A stretch of DNA of 42,104 nt from an uncultured Clostridia bacterium (GCA_944372505.1 CALVZK010000009.1:1-42104); one strand, 5' to 3'; shown: positions 16,277 to 23,677, numbered from the stretch's first letter. The notes: generated from the sequence alone by a model not told the origin. Translations and numbers: made by a program.

Positions 16277-17788
16277 TAATGAAAGTTCTGGCTCTGCCAA
16301 ATCTCTTTCTGCGTTTATCATATTTTGTAAATCTTTTGGGTAAACATCAATAACCTTACCACAGCATGGGTGAAAATCCCTATTACTATATACAAGCCAA
16401 ATAACATTTATTCCTTTTAAATCTTCTTTTGGCATAGTTCCCGGACAAGGCTCGCCGTCTGTGAAAACAATTTTATTCACTTCACGCTTTTTAGAAAATG
16501 AGCGAACTGCCAAGTCCCAATCTTCCGTCCAAGCAGAATTTCCACGTGCTTGTGACGGGATTTTAAAATTGTCAATATCTCTATTAGATTTGATTTCGAC
16601 CATACCCCAAAATTTTTCATTAAAGCAACCAACTTTTAATTTGGACTCTTTAAGAATAGGTTTAAGTTGCCTTAAAAATGCTTTTACCATTTCAAGAGAA
16701 ACTGAGCCAGAAACATCAATCATAACTTCGGTTTCAGCTTCATCTTCAACATCATTTTCTTCAAGTCTGTATGCATAGTTATTTTCTGCAATCGACCTGC
16801 GTTGTGACCAAATCGTTTCTGTTTTTTCAACTTCTCGCCTTAAAAGCAATTTCCAATCAAGTATAGGTTTTGCCTCTCCAACTTCGCCAAATTCAATATT
16901 GCCATTTTCGGATTTTTTTAATTCTTGGTCACGCATTCTTTCCATATTTCGCCTTGCACGCTCGCGTCTTTCCTCGCGATTTTCTTGAAACTCAGTTTTT
17001 TCATCAAATTGCGCCTTATCAAATTCAGGAATTTGAGCATTAGGGTCTAACTTACTATTTTCTGCAACTTGGCTCGACTGTCCATTTTGTTCAGCTTTGT
17101 TCATTTGTTTATTGCCTTGTTTTTTGCTTTCTTCAAATGCTTTTTCCCAAAGGCTGTGGTCATCAGCGAATTGTTCACCACTATCAGCACCTTGCTCTTG
17201 ATTATCTTGGCTTTTTGGTTGTCCGTCAAAACTATCTTGGCCATTCTTTTCTTGACTTTCTTCACCACTTTGAGCATTGCCTTGACCGTTTTGTTTATCT
17301 TGTTTTTCGTCACCATTTTGACTTTGATTTTGTCCATTCTTAGATTGCTGTTGCTGCTCGGCTTGTTTTTCTTTTAAAAGCTTATCATAAAATTCTTCAG
17401 CACTATAATTCAAGGCTTCTGGCATATTGACATATCCATTCTTTATTTTAAATCCATCTCGCTCTAAATTTGCATTGATTATGGCATCAGTTGCAATATT
17501 CCAAAGTTCTTGATCTCGTTGTTGACCGTTTCTATCCATAATTCTATACATGTGCTCAAATTTCACATGCATAAGTTCATGTGCAATGATGAAAAGTTTG
17601 TCATCATCACTTAGACTTGCAAGATAATCGGGGTCGAAATAAATATTTTTTCCGTCAGTTGCTGCAGTATGGTATTTTAAATCTGTTCTGTATTCCAAAT
17701 TAGCACCAGCAATTTGTGCACCAAAGCGAGGATACCTTGCAATCATCAATCTTTTGACATCTTGCAAAAGTTTTCTGTCATGTTCCAT
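16274..17788 (-). CDS. Metallopeptidase-vWA protein (DUF2201-like), MoxR partner
   Basis: Residues 1-130 form a DUF2201-type putative metallopeptidase with the zinc motif HELMHVKFEH at 70-79. Residues about 137-240 are a Gln/Asn/Ser/Asp-rich linker of low complexity. The C-terminal 150 residues are a vWA domain with a MIDAS metal site: DVSGSVS from residue 358, AWTED near 419 and FTDGEP near 442. Proteins pairing this vWA with MoxR AAA+ ATPases act as substrate adaptors or metal-dependent effectors. A strong AGGGGTG site precedes the ATG, which lies 10 bases after the upstream gene's stop. All key residues are present. The target is unknown; a proteolytic effector switched by the ATPase is my inference. 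Confidence 0.85.
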   Translation of the reverse strand: MEHDRKLLQDVKRLMIARYPRFGAQIAGANLEYRTDLKYHTAATDGKNIYFDPDYLASLSDDDKLFIIAHELMHVKFEHMYRIMDRNGQQRDQELWNIATDAIINANLERDGFKIKNGYVNMPEALNYSAEEFYDKLLKEKQAEQQQQSKNGQNQSQNGDEKQDKQNGQGNAQSGEESQEKNGQDSFDGQPKSQDNQEQGADSGEQFADDHSLWEKAFEESKKQGNKQMNKAEQNGQSSQVAENSKLDPNAQIPEFDKAQFDEKTEFQENREERRERARRNMERMRDQELKKSENGNIEFGEVGEAKPILDWKLLLRREVEKTETIWSQRRSIAENNYAYRLEENDVEDEAETEVMIDVSGSVSLEMVKAFLRQLKPILKESKLKVGCFNEKFWGMVEIKSNRDIDNFKIPSQARGNSAWTEDWDLAVRSFSKKREVNKIVFTDGEPCPGTMPKEDLKGINVIWLVYSNRDFHPCCGKVIDVYPKDLQNMINAERDLAEPELSL

Positions 17789-17797
17789 AGAGCACCC

Positions 17798-18181
17798 CTA
17801 AAAAGCCACAACCGCAAAATGATATAGGTCTTGAGATATATTCTTTAAAGTAGACCTATCTTTCACTGTAAAAACTATAATACAATTCTTTGGAAGATAG
17901 TATCCATTTAGTTCTCTATCTTTAACAAGACTAACATATCTATTTTGTTGTTCAGTCGAAATTTCGTCAATTCCTTTAATTACAAAATAACATAATTTAT
18001 TTTTTTTGCATTTTTCATCAATCTTGTCTGCAAATGGCGGAATGCTTCCTGTGAGAAGAAATTTGTCACTTACTTTTGCTTTCATAGAAACAATTGGAGA
18101 TAACTTTTCACTATCTACATTTTCAATTATAACACAAGTAGCATTTGAATTACGCTGCAGGTCTATTAATTCTTTTATCAT
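17798..18181 (-). CDS. Small AAA+-like protein lacking a P-loop, 127 aa
   Basis: There is no Walker A. The middle reads CYFVIKGIDEISTEQQNRYVSLVKDRELNG, then YYLPKNCIIVFTVKD and ISQDLYHF. This looks like the Walker-B-to-sensor-1 portion of a MoxR AAA+ domain (hhhDEh, then R-E-hNGyxLPxNxxhhhT), with the Asp-Glu kept. The N-terminal 50 residues (CVIIENVDSEKLSP) could be the first strand without a nucleotide loop. The ATG overlaps the stop of the MoxR gene (ATGA), so translation is coupled. It could be an inactive subunit in a mixed ring or an inhibitor of the ATPase. The likeness is my own reading, not a search result. Confidence 0.7.
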   Translation of the reverse strand: MIKELIDLQRNSNATCVIIENVDSEKLSPIVSMKAKVSDKFLLTGSIPPFADKIDEKCKKNKLCYFVIKGIDEISTEQQNRYVSLVKDRELNGYYLPKNCIIVFTVKDRSTLKNISQDLYHFAVVAF

Positions 18182-20502
18182 TTAATCAGCCCTCCTTCAT
18201 CTTCAAGCTGCATAGCCGAGATTTCCCTTAACTCTGCTATTTTTTCCATACGCTTCTCATCATTACCAGCCCAATAGATGTCATAAACAGACAAATATTC
18301 TGGATCGCAATGTTTGCGTATAAATTCGCGACAAACGCCAACCTGTTCAGGAGTTGCATTTAAAAGGCCCGCCATAGTTGCAAATTTTTCGTTAATATCT
18401 GTTGGAAGGTCTGCTTGAGTGTATCTCTTTTCAACTATTTCTTCTGGCGTCAAGGTAGGATGATTATAAAAATCAAAAAATTCCTCCGCCCATTCTTCAC
18501 GCAGTTTTGAGCCAATTGAAGCTTTAAGTAGCGCCTCAACATCTTTTCCTACGAATTTACCATTTTTTAAATCTTCTTCAAAAGCATAAAGAGTTCTTGA
18601 GATGGATTCCCAACCACGCGGATCATTTGTTCTTCCACGACAACCATTTCGGTCAAGATGACTTTCTCCAACTTCTGGTTCTTCGTAGAAATATCCCATA
18701 TCTTCTATTTCTTCACTACGTCGATTTTCTTGATATTTTGAGAAAATATATCCAATAACTGAAGGGTGTATTTTAGAAGGAATTGCAAACTCATATATCC
18801 ATTCGCCAACCTTTGGCTCCATATCTAAAATGTGGTCAAATCTCTTTTCAAGAGGTTCTACCAGATCTTCGGCAACATTAGAATATTTTTTCTGGTTTCC
18901 CGTTGCAACCACGACAGTATTTGCAGGGAGTTTTAGCCCTTTCCCCGTTTCAACAAGTTTGTTAAGAACGAGAGTGTAAACGAGTGATTGAACAGCAGGT
19001 TTAACGTTCAAAAGTTCATCAAGCATAATAACAACTTTGCCCTTTGCTGTTTTTGAACGCTCGTAAATTGTGTCGGCAAGGTCATAAAGATTTTGAATGT
19101 TCTCTTGAATAAGTTTTCGCTCATCATCTGTTGCACAAGCCATAAGTGCTTGTTTTGCAAAATCTGGCGGAATAGATTGTCCCGTTTGTAAGTTCATAGA
19201 GCCCACAACCTTTTCAGGGAACATATTGTTTGTAAGTTTTATATAAATTAAATCTGGATATAACTTTTTAATTCTTTCTGTTTTACCAATTCCAGAAGGA
19301 CCGCGGAGAAGCACAGATTGCCCAGCGTCTATCCAACTTTTAATCATTTCAGTGTCCGTCATTCTTCTGCGAGAAGCAATAGGTGTTTTGTCTGGGTTTA
19401 ATTTTTCAAGTCTTGACTTGCGAACTTGTGATTCTATTTCTACACCATTTTCTTGTGTTGTAATTAGAGTTCTATCCATATCTAAATTAAATGCTTCTTG
19501 TAAAAATCCATGTGCAGAAAAATTACCACCATTAGGCGCTGTGTATTTCGTATTACCATTTGTTTTAATTCTTCTAACATCTATCCCGTTTAAAAATCCA
19601 CGGATAGAACTGTTTTGCCAAAAATAAACGTTTTCACCCATTTTATCGTTTGGATAAAAAGGAATTCCGCCCATAATGGCTTCTTCAGTTCTTACATCAA
19701 TATATGTTGCTCTGCCATTACCTTTTGGATTTATAGAAGTCGGCATTTCATCCCAATTTCTAATTCTCCAGGTTATCGGCTCAACTTTAATCCAAACATA
19801 CCCATCTCCCGGGACTTCTTGTCCATCAGAATACCAATTACCTTTTCCAAATCTATTATTCTTTACCCTAACATATTTTTGTCCATGGTATTCGTATTCT
19901 AAATTTTCGGTAAATTTTCCCGTATTGGCATCTTCAATATGTCCAACATACTTTTTGCCTGTAGCAGAAATTTTATGTTCTTGAAACAGTTTTTCTAATT
20001 TATCAGAATTGGCTGCTTTTGTTTTTGGATATTCCCCAAACTCTATTGTGTGATAAATAACCTTTCCGTCTGTATCTTTAACATGTGCAATTTTTCCAAA
20101 ATCGCGCGACGCGCTCCGCGCGGAGATAATAGATGAAAGATTAAGGTGTAAAGCAGGGCAAATGCCTAACTGGGTACTATCCACGCATTTATAAACGCGC
20201 GACCCATCTTCAGTTACATCGTCTACTGTAAACTTAGAATGGACGGAGCGCAGCCAATAGGCTGATGTTCCTTTCTTACCTGTTCTTGAAACGCCTCGCG
20301 AGAATTGAAAGGCTCCATTAGCTATTGCATAATCAGTTGGAGAAGTAATTCTTTCTTCATTGCTTAAATCTTCTATTTCATCGTCGGAATCTAGAAAAAC
20401 TAGATCTTTTGTCCTAAAAGATTTATCTCCCATTCTTTGATTCTGATCTGAATTTTCTAGTTCAACTGGAATAATGAAACGGGTTAAGTCTGTTTTTGCC
20501 AT
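18178..20502 (-). CDS. MoxR-type AAA+ ATPase with N-terminal DUF6273/CLec-like sensor region
   Basis: A 774-residue fusion. Residues 1-155 carry a DUF6273/C-type-lectin-like pattern: TSAYWLRSVHSK near 79-90, then GICPALHLNLSSIISARSAS near 113-132. A second related segment at about 155-345 has IEFGEYPKT, YVWIKVEPITWRI and YFWQNSSIRGFLNG. Residues 385-600 are a MoxR AAA+ module: Walker A GPSGIGKT 401-408, Walker B VVIMLDEL 490-497, sensor 1 VVVATGN 530-536, arginine finger in LEKRFDH 551-557. DUF6273-type folds are displayed-ligand binders and occur as DGR targets. I chose the ATG at 20502: AAAGGAG lies 7 bases upstream and a promoter at 20527-20555. Residues 79-135 lie in an unusually GC-rich stretch (see the repeat entry). 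It likely senses a ligand and drives the two downstream proteins. Confidence 0.85.
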   Translation of the reverse strand: MAKTDLTRFIIPVELENSDQNQRMGDKSFRTKDLVFLDSDDEIEDLSNEERITSPTDYAIANGAFQFSRGVSRTGKKGTSAYWLRSVHSKFTVDDVTEDGSRVYKCVDSTQLGICPALHLNLSSIISARSASRDFGKIAHVKDTDGKVIYHTIEFGEYPKTKAANSDKLEKLFQEHKISATGKKYVGHIEDANTGKFTENLEYEYHGQKYVRVKNNRFGKGNWYSDGQEVPGDGYVWIKVEPITWRIRNWDEMPTSINPKGNGRATYIDVRTEEAIMGGIPFYPNDKMGENVYFWQNSSIRGFLNGIDVRRIKTNGNTKYTAPNGGNFSAHGFLQEAFNLDMDRTLITTQENGVEIESQVRKSRLEKLNPDKTPIASRRRMTDTEMIKSWIDAGQSVLLRGPSGIGKTERIKKLYPDLIYIKLTNNMFPEKVVGSMNLQTGQSIPPDFAKQALMACATDDERKLIQENIQNLYDLADTIYERSKTAKGKVVIMLDELLNVKPAVQSLVYTLVLNKLVETGKGLKLPANTVVVATGNQKKYSNVAEDLVEPLEKRFDHILDMEPKVGEWIYEFAIPSKIHPSVIGYIFSKYQENRRSEEIEDMGYFYEEPEVGESHLDRNGCRGRTNDPRGWESISRTLYAFEEDLKNGKFVGKDVEALLKASIGSKLREEWAEEFFDFYNHPTLTPEEIVEKRYTQADLPTDINEKFATMAGLLNATPEQVGVCREFIRKHCDPEYLSVYDIYWAGNDEKRMEKIAELREISAMQLEDEGGLIK
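20098..20300 (-). repeat. Candidate DGR variable repeat with GC-rich palindromic end
   Basis: This part of the MoxR-fusion gene (codons about 68-135) covers YWLRS to SARSASRDF. In an AT-rich genome it has several dense GC patches: 20101-20125, 20194-20205, 20241-20255 and 20293-20302. The stretch at the coding 3' end is nearly all G and C and contains the perfect palindrome CTCCGCGCGGAG and a GCGCG-T-CGCGC inverted repeat. GC-rich homing sequences followed by a hairpin mark the 3' end of variable repeats in known DGRs. No matching template repeat is visible in this window, and no strict NNY codon pattern is seen, so the call is provisional. Confidence 0.5.
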
Positions 20503-20526
20503 ACTGCAGCTCCTTTTTTCAAAAAT

Positions 20527-20555
20527 AGTGTAGCATAAGAAACAATAAAAGTAAA
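20527..20555 (-). promoter_or_regulatory. Promoter of the MoxR-vWA operon
   Basis: On the minus strand: TTTACT (20550-20555), 17 bases, extended -10 TGC-TACACT (-10 at 20527-20532). It lies between the reverse-transcriptase stop and the MoxR start, so the operon does not depend on transcription of the broken reverse-transcriptase gene. Confidence 0.55.
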
Positions 20556-20573
20556 GACTAATATAAAATAATT

Positions 20574-21443
20574 TCAATTAAAACCATATTTCGATTTTAA
20601 AATGCTATACAACTTTAAAGAGTTGGAATGACAAAGATGTGCATTAAAAGCATTCAATCTAACATTAATATAGTCATTATCAATTAGATTATTGTTTTTT
20701 AATTTTTTTAATAGTTTTATCTTTTTCTTTAATTTTGATTTTGCCTGTCCTCGTAAAAGTCTTAAAATTTTACCATTTTTCATAAGAATATTTCTAAAGC
20801 CGAGGAAATCAATGCCATTTTTCAATTGTCCTATCTGTGTTTTACTGTTTAATTTCAAATTAAGTTTTTCACTTACACACTTTTCTATCTCCTGCCTACA
20901 AAGTTTTAAATATTCTTTGTCATGATGTATTAAAATCATGTCGTCCATATAACGAACATAATACTTTACCCGTAATTTTTCCTTAATTAGTCTATCGACA
21001 ACATTAAGATAAAAAAGTCCAAACCACTGACTTGTTTGATTTCCAATAGGTAATCCAATTCCGTTTTCAGAATATCTGCTTTCTAATAGCTTATCGATAA
21101 ACCACATATCTTCATTGTCTAAACCAGATTTTCGTAAATACTGAGCCAATATGTTATGGTCAATGCTTTGAAAATATTTCTTAACATCACATTTTAGAAA
21201 ATATCCTTGATTTGTTTTGTTCTTTTTAAAATAGTCTCGTAAAAAATTTTCCAACCTTTTAATTCCAAAGAATGTCCCTTTGCCTTTTCTACAAGCAACA
21301 TTGTCATATATCAATTTTTTTTCTATTTTAGGTTGGATAATGTTTGTTCAAAAAGCCATTAAAACAACCCTATCTTTATATGATAATGCTTCGATATTTC
21401 TTTTCTTTGGATAATTGCAAAATCTAACCTTATTGAATTTATT
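20574..21443 (-). pseudogene. Reverse transcriptase of DGR type, 5'-truncated and interrupted by TGA
   Basis: The readable part has IYDNVACRKGKGT, FLKCDVKKYFQSIDHN (first catalytic Asp), GLPIGNQTSQWFGLFYLN and YVRYMDDMILIHHDKEYL (YMDD), then FDFLGF-like GIDFLGFRNIL. The hallmark GxxxSQ instead of the SP of group II intron enzymes points to the DGR and related unassigned RT class. Homology continues upstream in the same frame (YPKKRNIEALSYKDRVVLMAF, about 21351-21413), but a TGA at 21348-21350 interrupts it. About 60 or more N-terminal residues are missing at the junction with the integrase. A TTG at 21314 could start a 246-residue product without RT motif 1; its function is doubtful. TGA is a genuine stop in this genome. 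Confidence 0.8.
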
Positions 21444-21459
21444 TTAAGTGAGGTGTAAT

Positions 21460-22413
21460 ATGCGAGCAACATTAGCAGAAAAACGAAAAAAGATATACAT
21501 AGTTATAACCTATAAGGATTCTCTTGGGCAAACGAAAAAGAAGTGGTTTGGCACAGGCTTAAATGCAGTCCGTGCGAACCGCAAAGAAGCCAATAGAATT
21601 AAAGAAGAAAAACTTGAAGAATTTAAACAAATCTATAAATTCGCCGACAACAAAAAATCAACAATGTTGTTTGCCGATTTTATCACGGACTGGCTTGAAA
21701 GAGTTAAGCCAAATTTACAAATCTCAACTTATTCAACTTATGCAATGCAAGTGAAAGAAATTGCTGACTATTTTAGAATTAAAAAGATTAAACTTTTAGA
21801 CTTACAGCCACTTGACATAGCAAATTTCTATGCTTACTTACAAAAGCAAGGTAAATCTGTTCAAAAATGCGAGCATTTACACGTTAATATTCGTAAATGT
21901 CTGCAAAGCGCAGTTAAGGCAAACTTAATTCCATATAATCCCGCAGATAGAATTGATAGGCCTAAAAGTCCAATCCACATCTCTCAATTCTACAACAAAG
22001 AAGAACTTGAAATTGAAGAAAGTGGACGAGATAAAAAAATTACAGGAACTAAGCCAAGATATATTAGCAAAGTTAAGCACAGAGATAACAGCACAACTGT
22101 TGAATTGGACTATAAACAAACGCCCGAAAATGTAGAAGAAATTTTGGAAGAAAATCAAATCGAAAAGCCTATAAAAGAAAAATCCGTGAGAGTCTATGTG
22201 AATGTTGACACTGGATATTTAGGTACAACTAAAAGATTTAGTGACTTGGAAGATAACCATAAATTCTTAAAAGAAATCAAATCCACAGAAGAAGCAAACG
22301 ACTTTATTGTTGAACTATTTTGTTCTGGTGAATATGATAAAAATGATTTAAAAGAGTATAGAAGTAGACTGTTAAAAAAGGTTAAAGAAATATGCGAAGA
22401 TAGTGAAATGTAA
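21460..22413 (+). CDS. Tyrosine integrase N-terminal half joined to an unrelated C-terminal region
   Basis: Residues 1-62 match the arm-type DNA-binding domain of Tn916/phage-like integrases (KIYIVITYKDSLGQTKKKWFGTGL). Residues 65-165 match the SAM-like core-binding domain (FADFITDWLERVKPNLQISTYSTYAMQV to VKANLIPYNPADRI). After YNKEELE at about residue 184 the expected catalytic domain (Arg, His-x-x-Arg, Tyr) is absent. Instead come about 130 charged residues (KPRYISKVKHRDNS, RVYVNVDTGYLGTTKRF) that I do not recognise. The frame is open across the junction (about 22010). ATG at 21460 has GAGGT 6 bases upstream; a GTG 12 bases earlier is less likely. It can bind DNA but should not cut it; a regulator or relic. 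Confidence 0.78.
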   Translation: MRATLAEKRKKIYIVITYKDSLGQTKKKWFGTGLNAVRANRKEANRIKEEKLEEFKQIYKFADNKKSTMLFADFITDWLERVKPNLQISTYSTYAMQVKEIADYFRIKKIKLLDLQPLDIANFYAYLQKQGKSVQKCEHLHVNIRKCLQSAVKANLIPYNPADRIDRPKSPIHISQFYNKEELEIEESGRDKKITGTKPRYISKVKHRDNSTTVELDYKQTPENVEEILEENQIEKPIKEKSVRVYVNVDTGYLGTTKRFSDLEDNHKFLKEIKSTEEANDFIVELFCSGEYDKNDLKEYRSRLLKKVKEICEDSEM

Positions 22414-22445
22414 ATTATTTTTTAATAAAATGCGTCGGTTTTTGC

Positions 22446-22519
22446 GGTAGACAAAAATTGTCAAAAGAAACTGGTGGATTTTGACCTAAAAATAGGTGAT
22501 GTCTACCAAAATGTCTACC
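22446..22519. repeat. Three copies of TGTCTACC beside the tRNA attachment site
   Basis: TGTCTACC occurs at 22500-22507 and 22512-22519 in direct orientation, 12 bases apart, and inverted (GGTAGACA) at 22446-22453. The cluster lies between the integrase gene and attR, where arm-type integrase or excisionase sites are usually found. The rest of 22414-22620 is AT-rich with no gene. Confidence 0.45.
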
Positions 22520-22625
22520 GTGATAAATGCCCATTTTTTGCCTATTTTTGCCAAAATTTAGCATTTTTGTGCTTAAATTTTAAACTTTTAAAAAATCAAT
22601 ATATAGTATGCATATATGTAAAATA

Positions 22626-22655
22626 AATAAAAAAAGCACTATATACAGTGCTTTT
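22626..22655 (-). terminator. Terminator of the tRNA-Ser transcript
   Basis: The stem AAAAGCACT / AGTGCTTTT with a 6-base loop begins 4 bases after the CCA end of the tRNA and is followed by a T run on the minus strand. It lies on the island side of the attachment point, so it came with the island. It can also stop the plus-strand integrase transcript. Confidence 0.75.
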
Positions 22656-22659
22656 GATG

Positions 22660-22715
22660 TGGCGGAGAGATAGGGATTCGAACCCCAGGATGCTTTCACA
22701 TCAACGGTTTTCAAG
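22660..22715 (-). repeat. Right attachment repeat (within tRNA-Ser)
   Basis: This is the 3' part of the tRNA gene, identical over 56 bases to 15673-15728. The left limit of identity is one base before the CCA end; the right limit is in the anticodon stem-loop, a common crossover place for tyrosine recombinases. Confidence 0.92.
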
Positions 22716-22747
22716 ACCGCCGCTTTCGACCGCTCAGCCATCTCTCC
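22660..22747 (-). tRNA. tRNA-Ser (anticodon TGA)
   Basis: An 88-base class II tRNA with 7-bp acceptor stem (GGAGAGA/TCTCTCC), D-arm GGCTGAGCGGTCGAAAGC, anticodon loop CT-TGA-AA, long variable arm, T-loop GGTTCGAATCC and encoded CCA. It reads UCN codons. Its 3' 56 bases are repeated at 15673-15728, so it is the integration site of the island and its 3' half is supplied by the island. Confidence 0.96.
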
Positions 22748-22763
22748 ATTTGTAACTTTTTTT

Positions 22764-22792
22764 ATTATACATTATTATTTTCAATTTTTCAA
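22764..22792 (-). promoter_or_regulatory. Promoter of tRNA-Ser
   Basis: On the minus strand: TTGAAA (22787-22792), 17 bases, TATAAT (22764-22769), 17 bases before the tRNA 5' end. Confidence 0.75.
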
Positions 22793-22836
22793 CTGTTTTT
22801 TTATAATTTTTATTTTTTTTAATTTTAATATACATT

Positions 22837-22865
22837 AAAAAGCTCCTTATTTAAAAGGAGCTTTA
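22837..22865 (-). terminator. Terminator of the SIMPL gene
   Basis: The stem AAAGCTCCTT / AAGGAGCTTT with a 6-base loop starts a few bases after the stop at 22872 and ends in TTTTTAA on the minus strand. Confidence 0.8.
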
Positions 22866-22871
22866 AATTAG

Positions 22872-23597
22872 TTATTCAAAAACAACTATTACTCTTGCTT
22901 GTAAGTCAACATTACCTACAAAAGTTGTATCCATCCCTTCATAATATGATTTATATAAACATGAGTTTGAGTAAACTGATTCCTCTTTTATATTTTTTAT
23001 AACTAAATCATCTCTTTCTGTTATCTTTTGTGCTTTTATTTTAGCATCTTCAAGTGCTTTTATTAAAACTTGATTATAATATTCTTTTTCTTCTGAAACT
23101 TTGTATTGAATATTTCTAATTCCAGTTATACCACTTTCTGTCAACTTGCTAATTATATTTTGTAAATTTTCCAAATCATCTACATTAAAAGAAAATGTTG
23201 TTATTGAATAATATCCTATCAAGCTTTTACCTTGTGAATAATCATAACTAGGATAAGAAGAAAAACTTTCGAAAGTAATATTTTCTTTATTTATTTGTAA
23301 CTGAGCTAATGCAGACATAGCATTTTCAAAAGCTGAAAAATTTTCATCTTTTGATTTTTTAATATCTATATTAAGTGTTTCAATTTCGCACCAAACACAA
23401 GCTTTGTCTGGTTTTACAGACAAACTTGCATTCCCAATAACACAAATTCTCTTAATATCTGTATTTTCATCACTTACGTATTCTACTATTTCTTCTGCTT
23501 TTGAAAAATTTTGACAAGGAACTTTTTCAATACCCGAAATTAAAGTACCACAAAGCAATAACAAAAATATCATAAAAAACAAAACTGATTTTTTCAT
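22872..23597 (-). CDS. Secreted SIMPL-domain (DUF541) protein
   Basis: A 241-residue protein with an N-terminal signal sequence (MKKSVLFFMIFLLLLCG), followed by the SIMPL/DUF541 plan: ICVIGNASLSVKPDKACVWCEIET near 45-70, a central helix and strand region with ISKLTESGITGIRNIQYKVSEE near 158-180, and LIKALEDAKIKAQKI near 187-201. The family forms periplasmic or outer-surface beta-helix assemblies of unclear role. Two adjacent ATGs follow AAGGAGG; the second (23597) has the better spacing of 6 bases. No lipobox is convincing, so export without lipid attachment or retention by the signal anchor is likely. Confidence 0.85.
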   Translation of the reverse strand: MKKSVLFFMIFLLLLCGTLISGIEKVPCQNFSKAEEIVEYVSDENTDIKRICVIGNASLSVKPDKACVWCEIETLNIDIKKSKDENFSAFENAMSALAQLQINKENITFESFSSYPSYDYSQGKSLIGYYSITTFSFNVDDLENLQNIISKLTESGITGIRNIQYKVSEEKEYYNQVLIKALEDAKIKAQKITERDDLVIKNIKEESVYSNSCLYKSYYEGMDTTFVGNVDLQARVIVVFE

Positions 23598-23677
23598 CAT
23601 AAACCTCCTTAAATTAAAATGTATCAAAAATAAAAAAATATTAAACATTCTTTTTTTTTACAAAAAAAGTATAATTG

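Larger units (their letters stand above)
15673..22715. mobile_element. tRNA-Ser genetic island, about 7 kb
   Basis: The island is bounded by the 56-bp direct repeat and has an integrase-derived gene next to the tRNA end. Contents from left to right: truncated SLOG-type gene (+), vWA-metallopeptidase (-), small AAA-like protein (-), MoxR with DUF6273-like sensor (-), broken DGR-type reverse transcriptase (-), integrase remnant fused to another tail (+). Coding GC in the vWA and MoxR genes is visibly higher than in the flanking chromosome, in keeping with transfer. The integrase lacks its catalytic domain, so the island is probably immobile now. Confidence 0.88.

Noticed and set aside
17069..17377. 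Open frames on the plus strand over the vWA gene
   Set aside because: They are antisense shadows of the Gln/Asn-rich low-complexity linker and have no ribosome sites.
21348..21350. TGA read as tryptophan (mycoplasma-like code)
   Set aside because: Several good genes end at TGA exactly where the next gene begins (18178, 25865, 36995), so TGA is a stop here.
20574..21443. Group II intron or retron reverse transcriptase
   Set aside because: The motif is GxxxSQ, not the SP of intron enzymes. There is no maturase domain, intron RNA ends or retron-like ncRNA next to it.
22446..22519. CRISPR-like array
   Set aside because: Only three 8-base units, one inverted, without regular spacers. No CRISPR array or cas gene is seen anywhere in the window.
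20574..22660. A DGR template repeat inside the island
   Set aside because: I looked on both strands for a copy of the PALHLNL/SARSAS coding stretch in the RT, integrase and att-proximal spacer and saw none. It may lie elsewhere in the genome or be lost.
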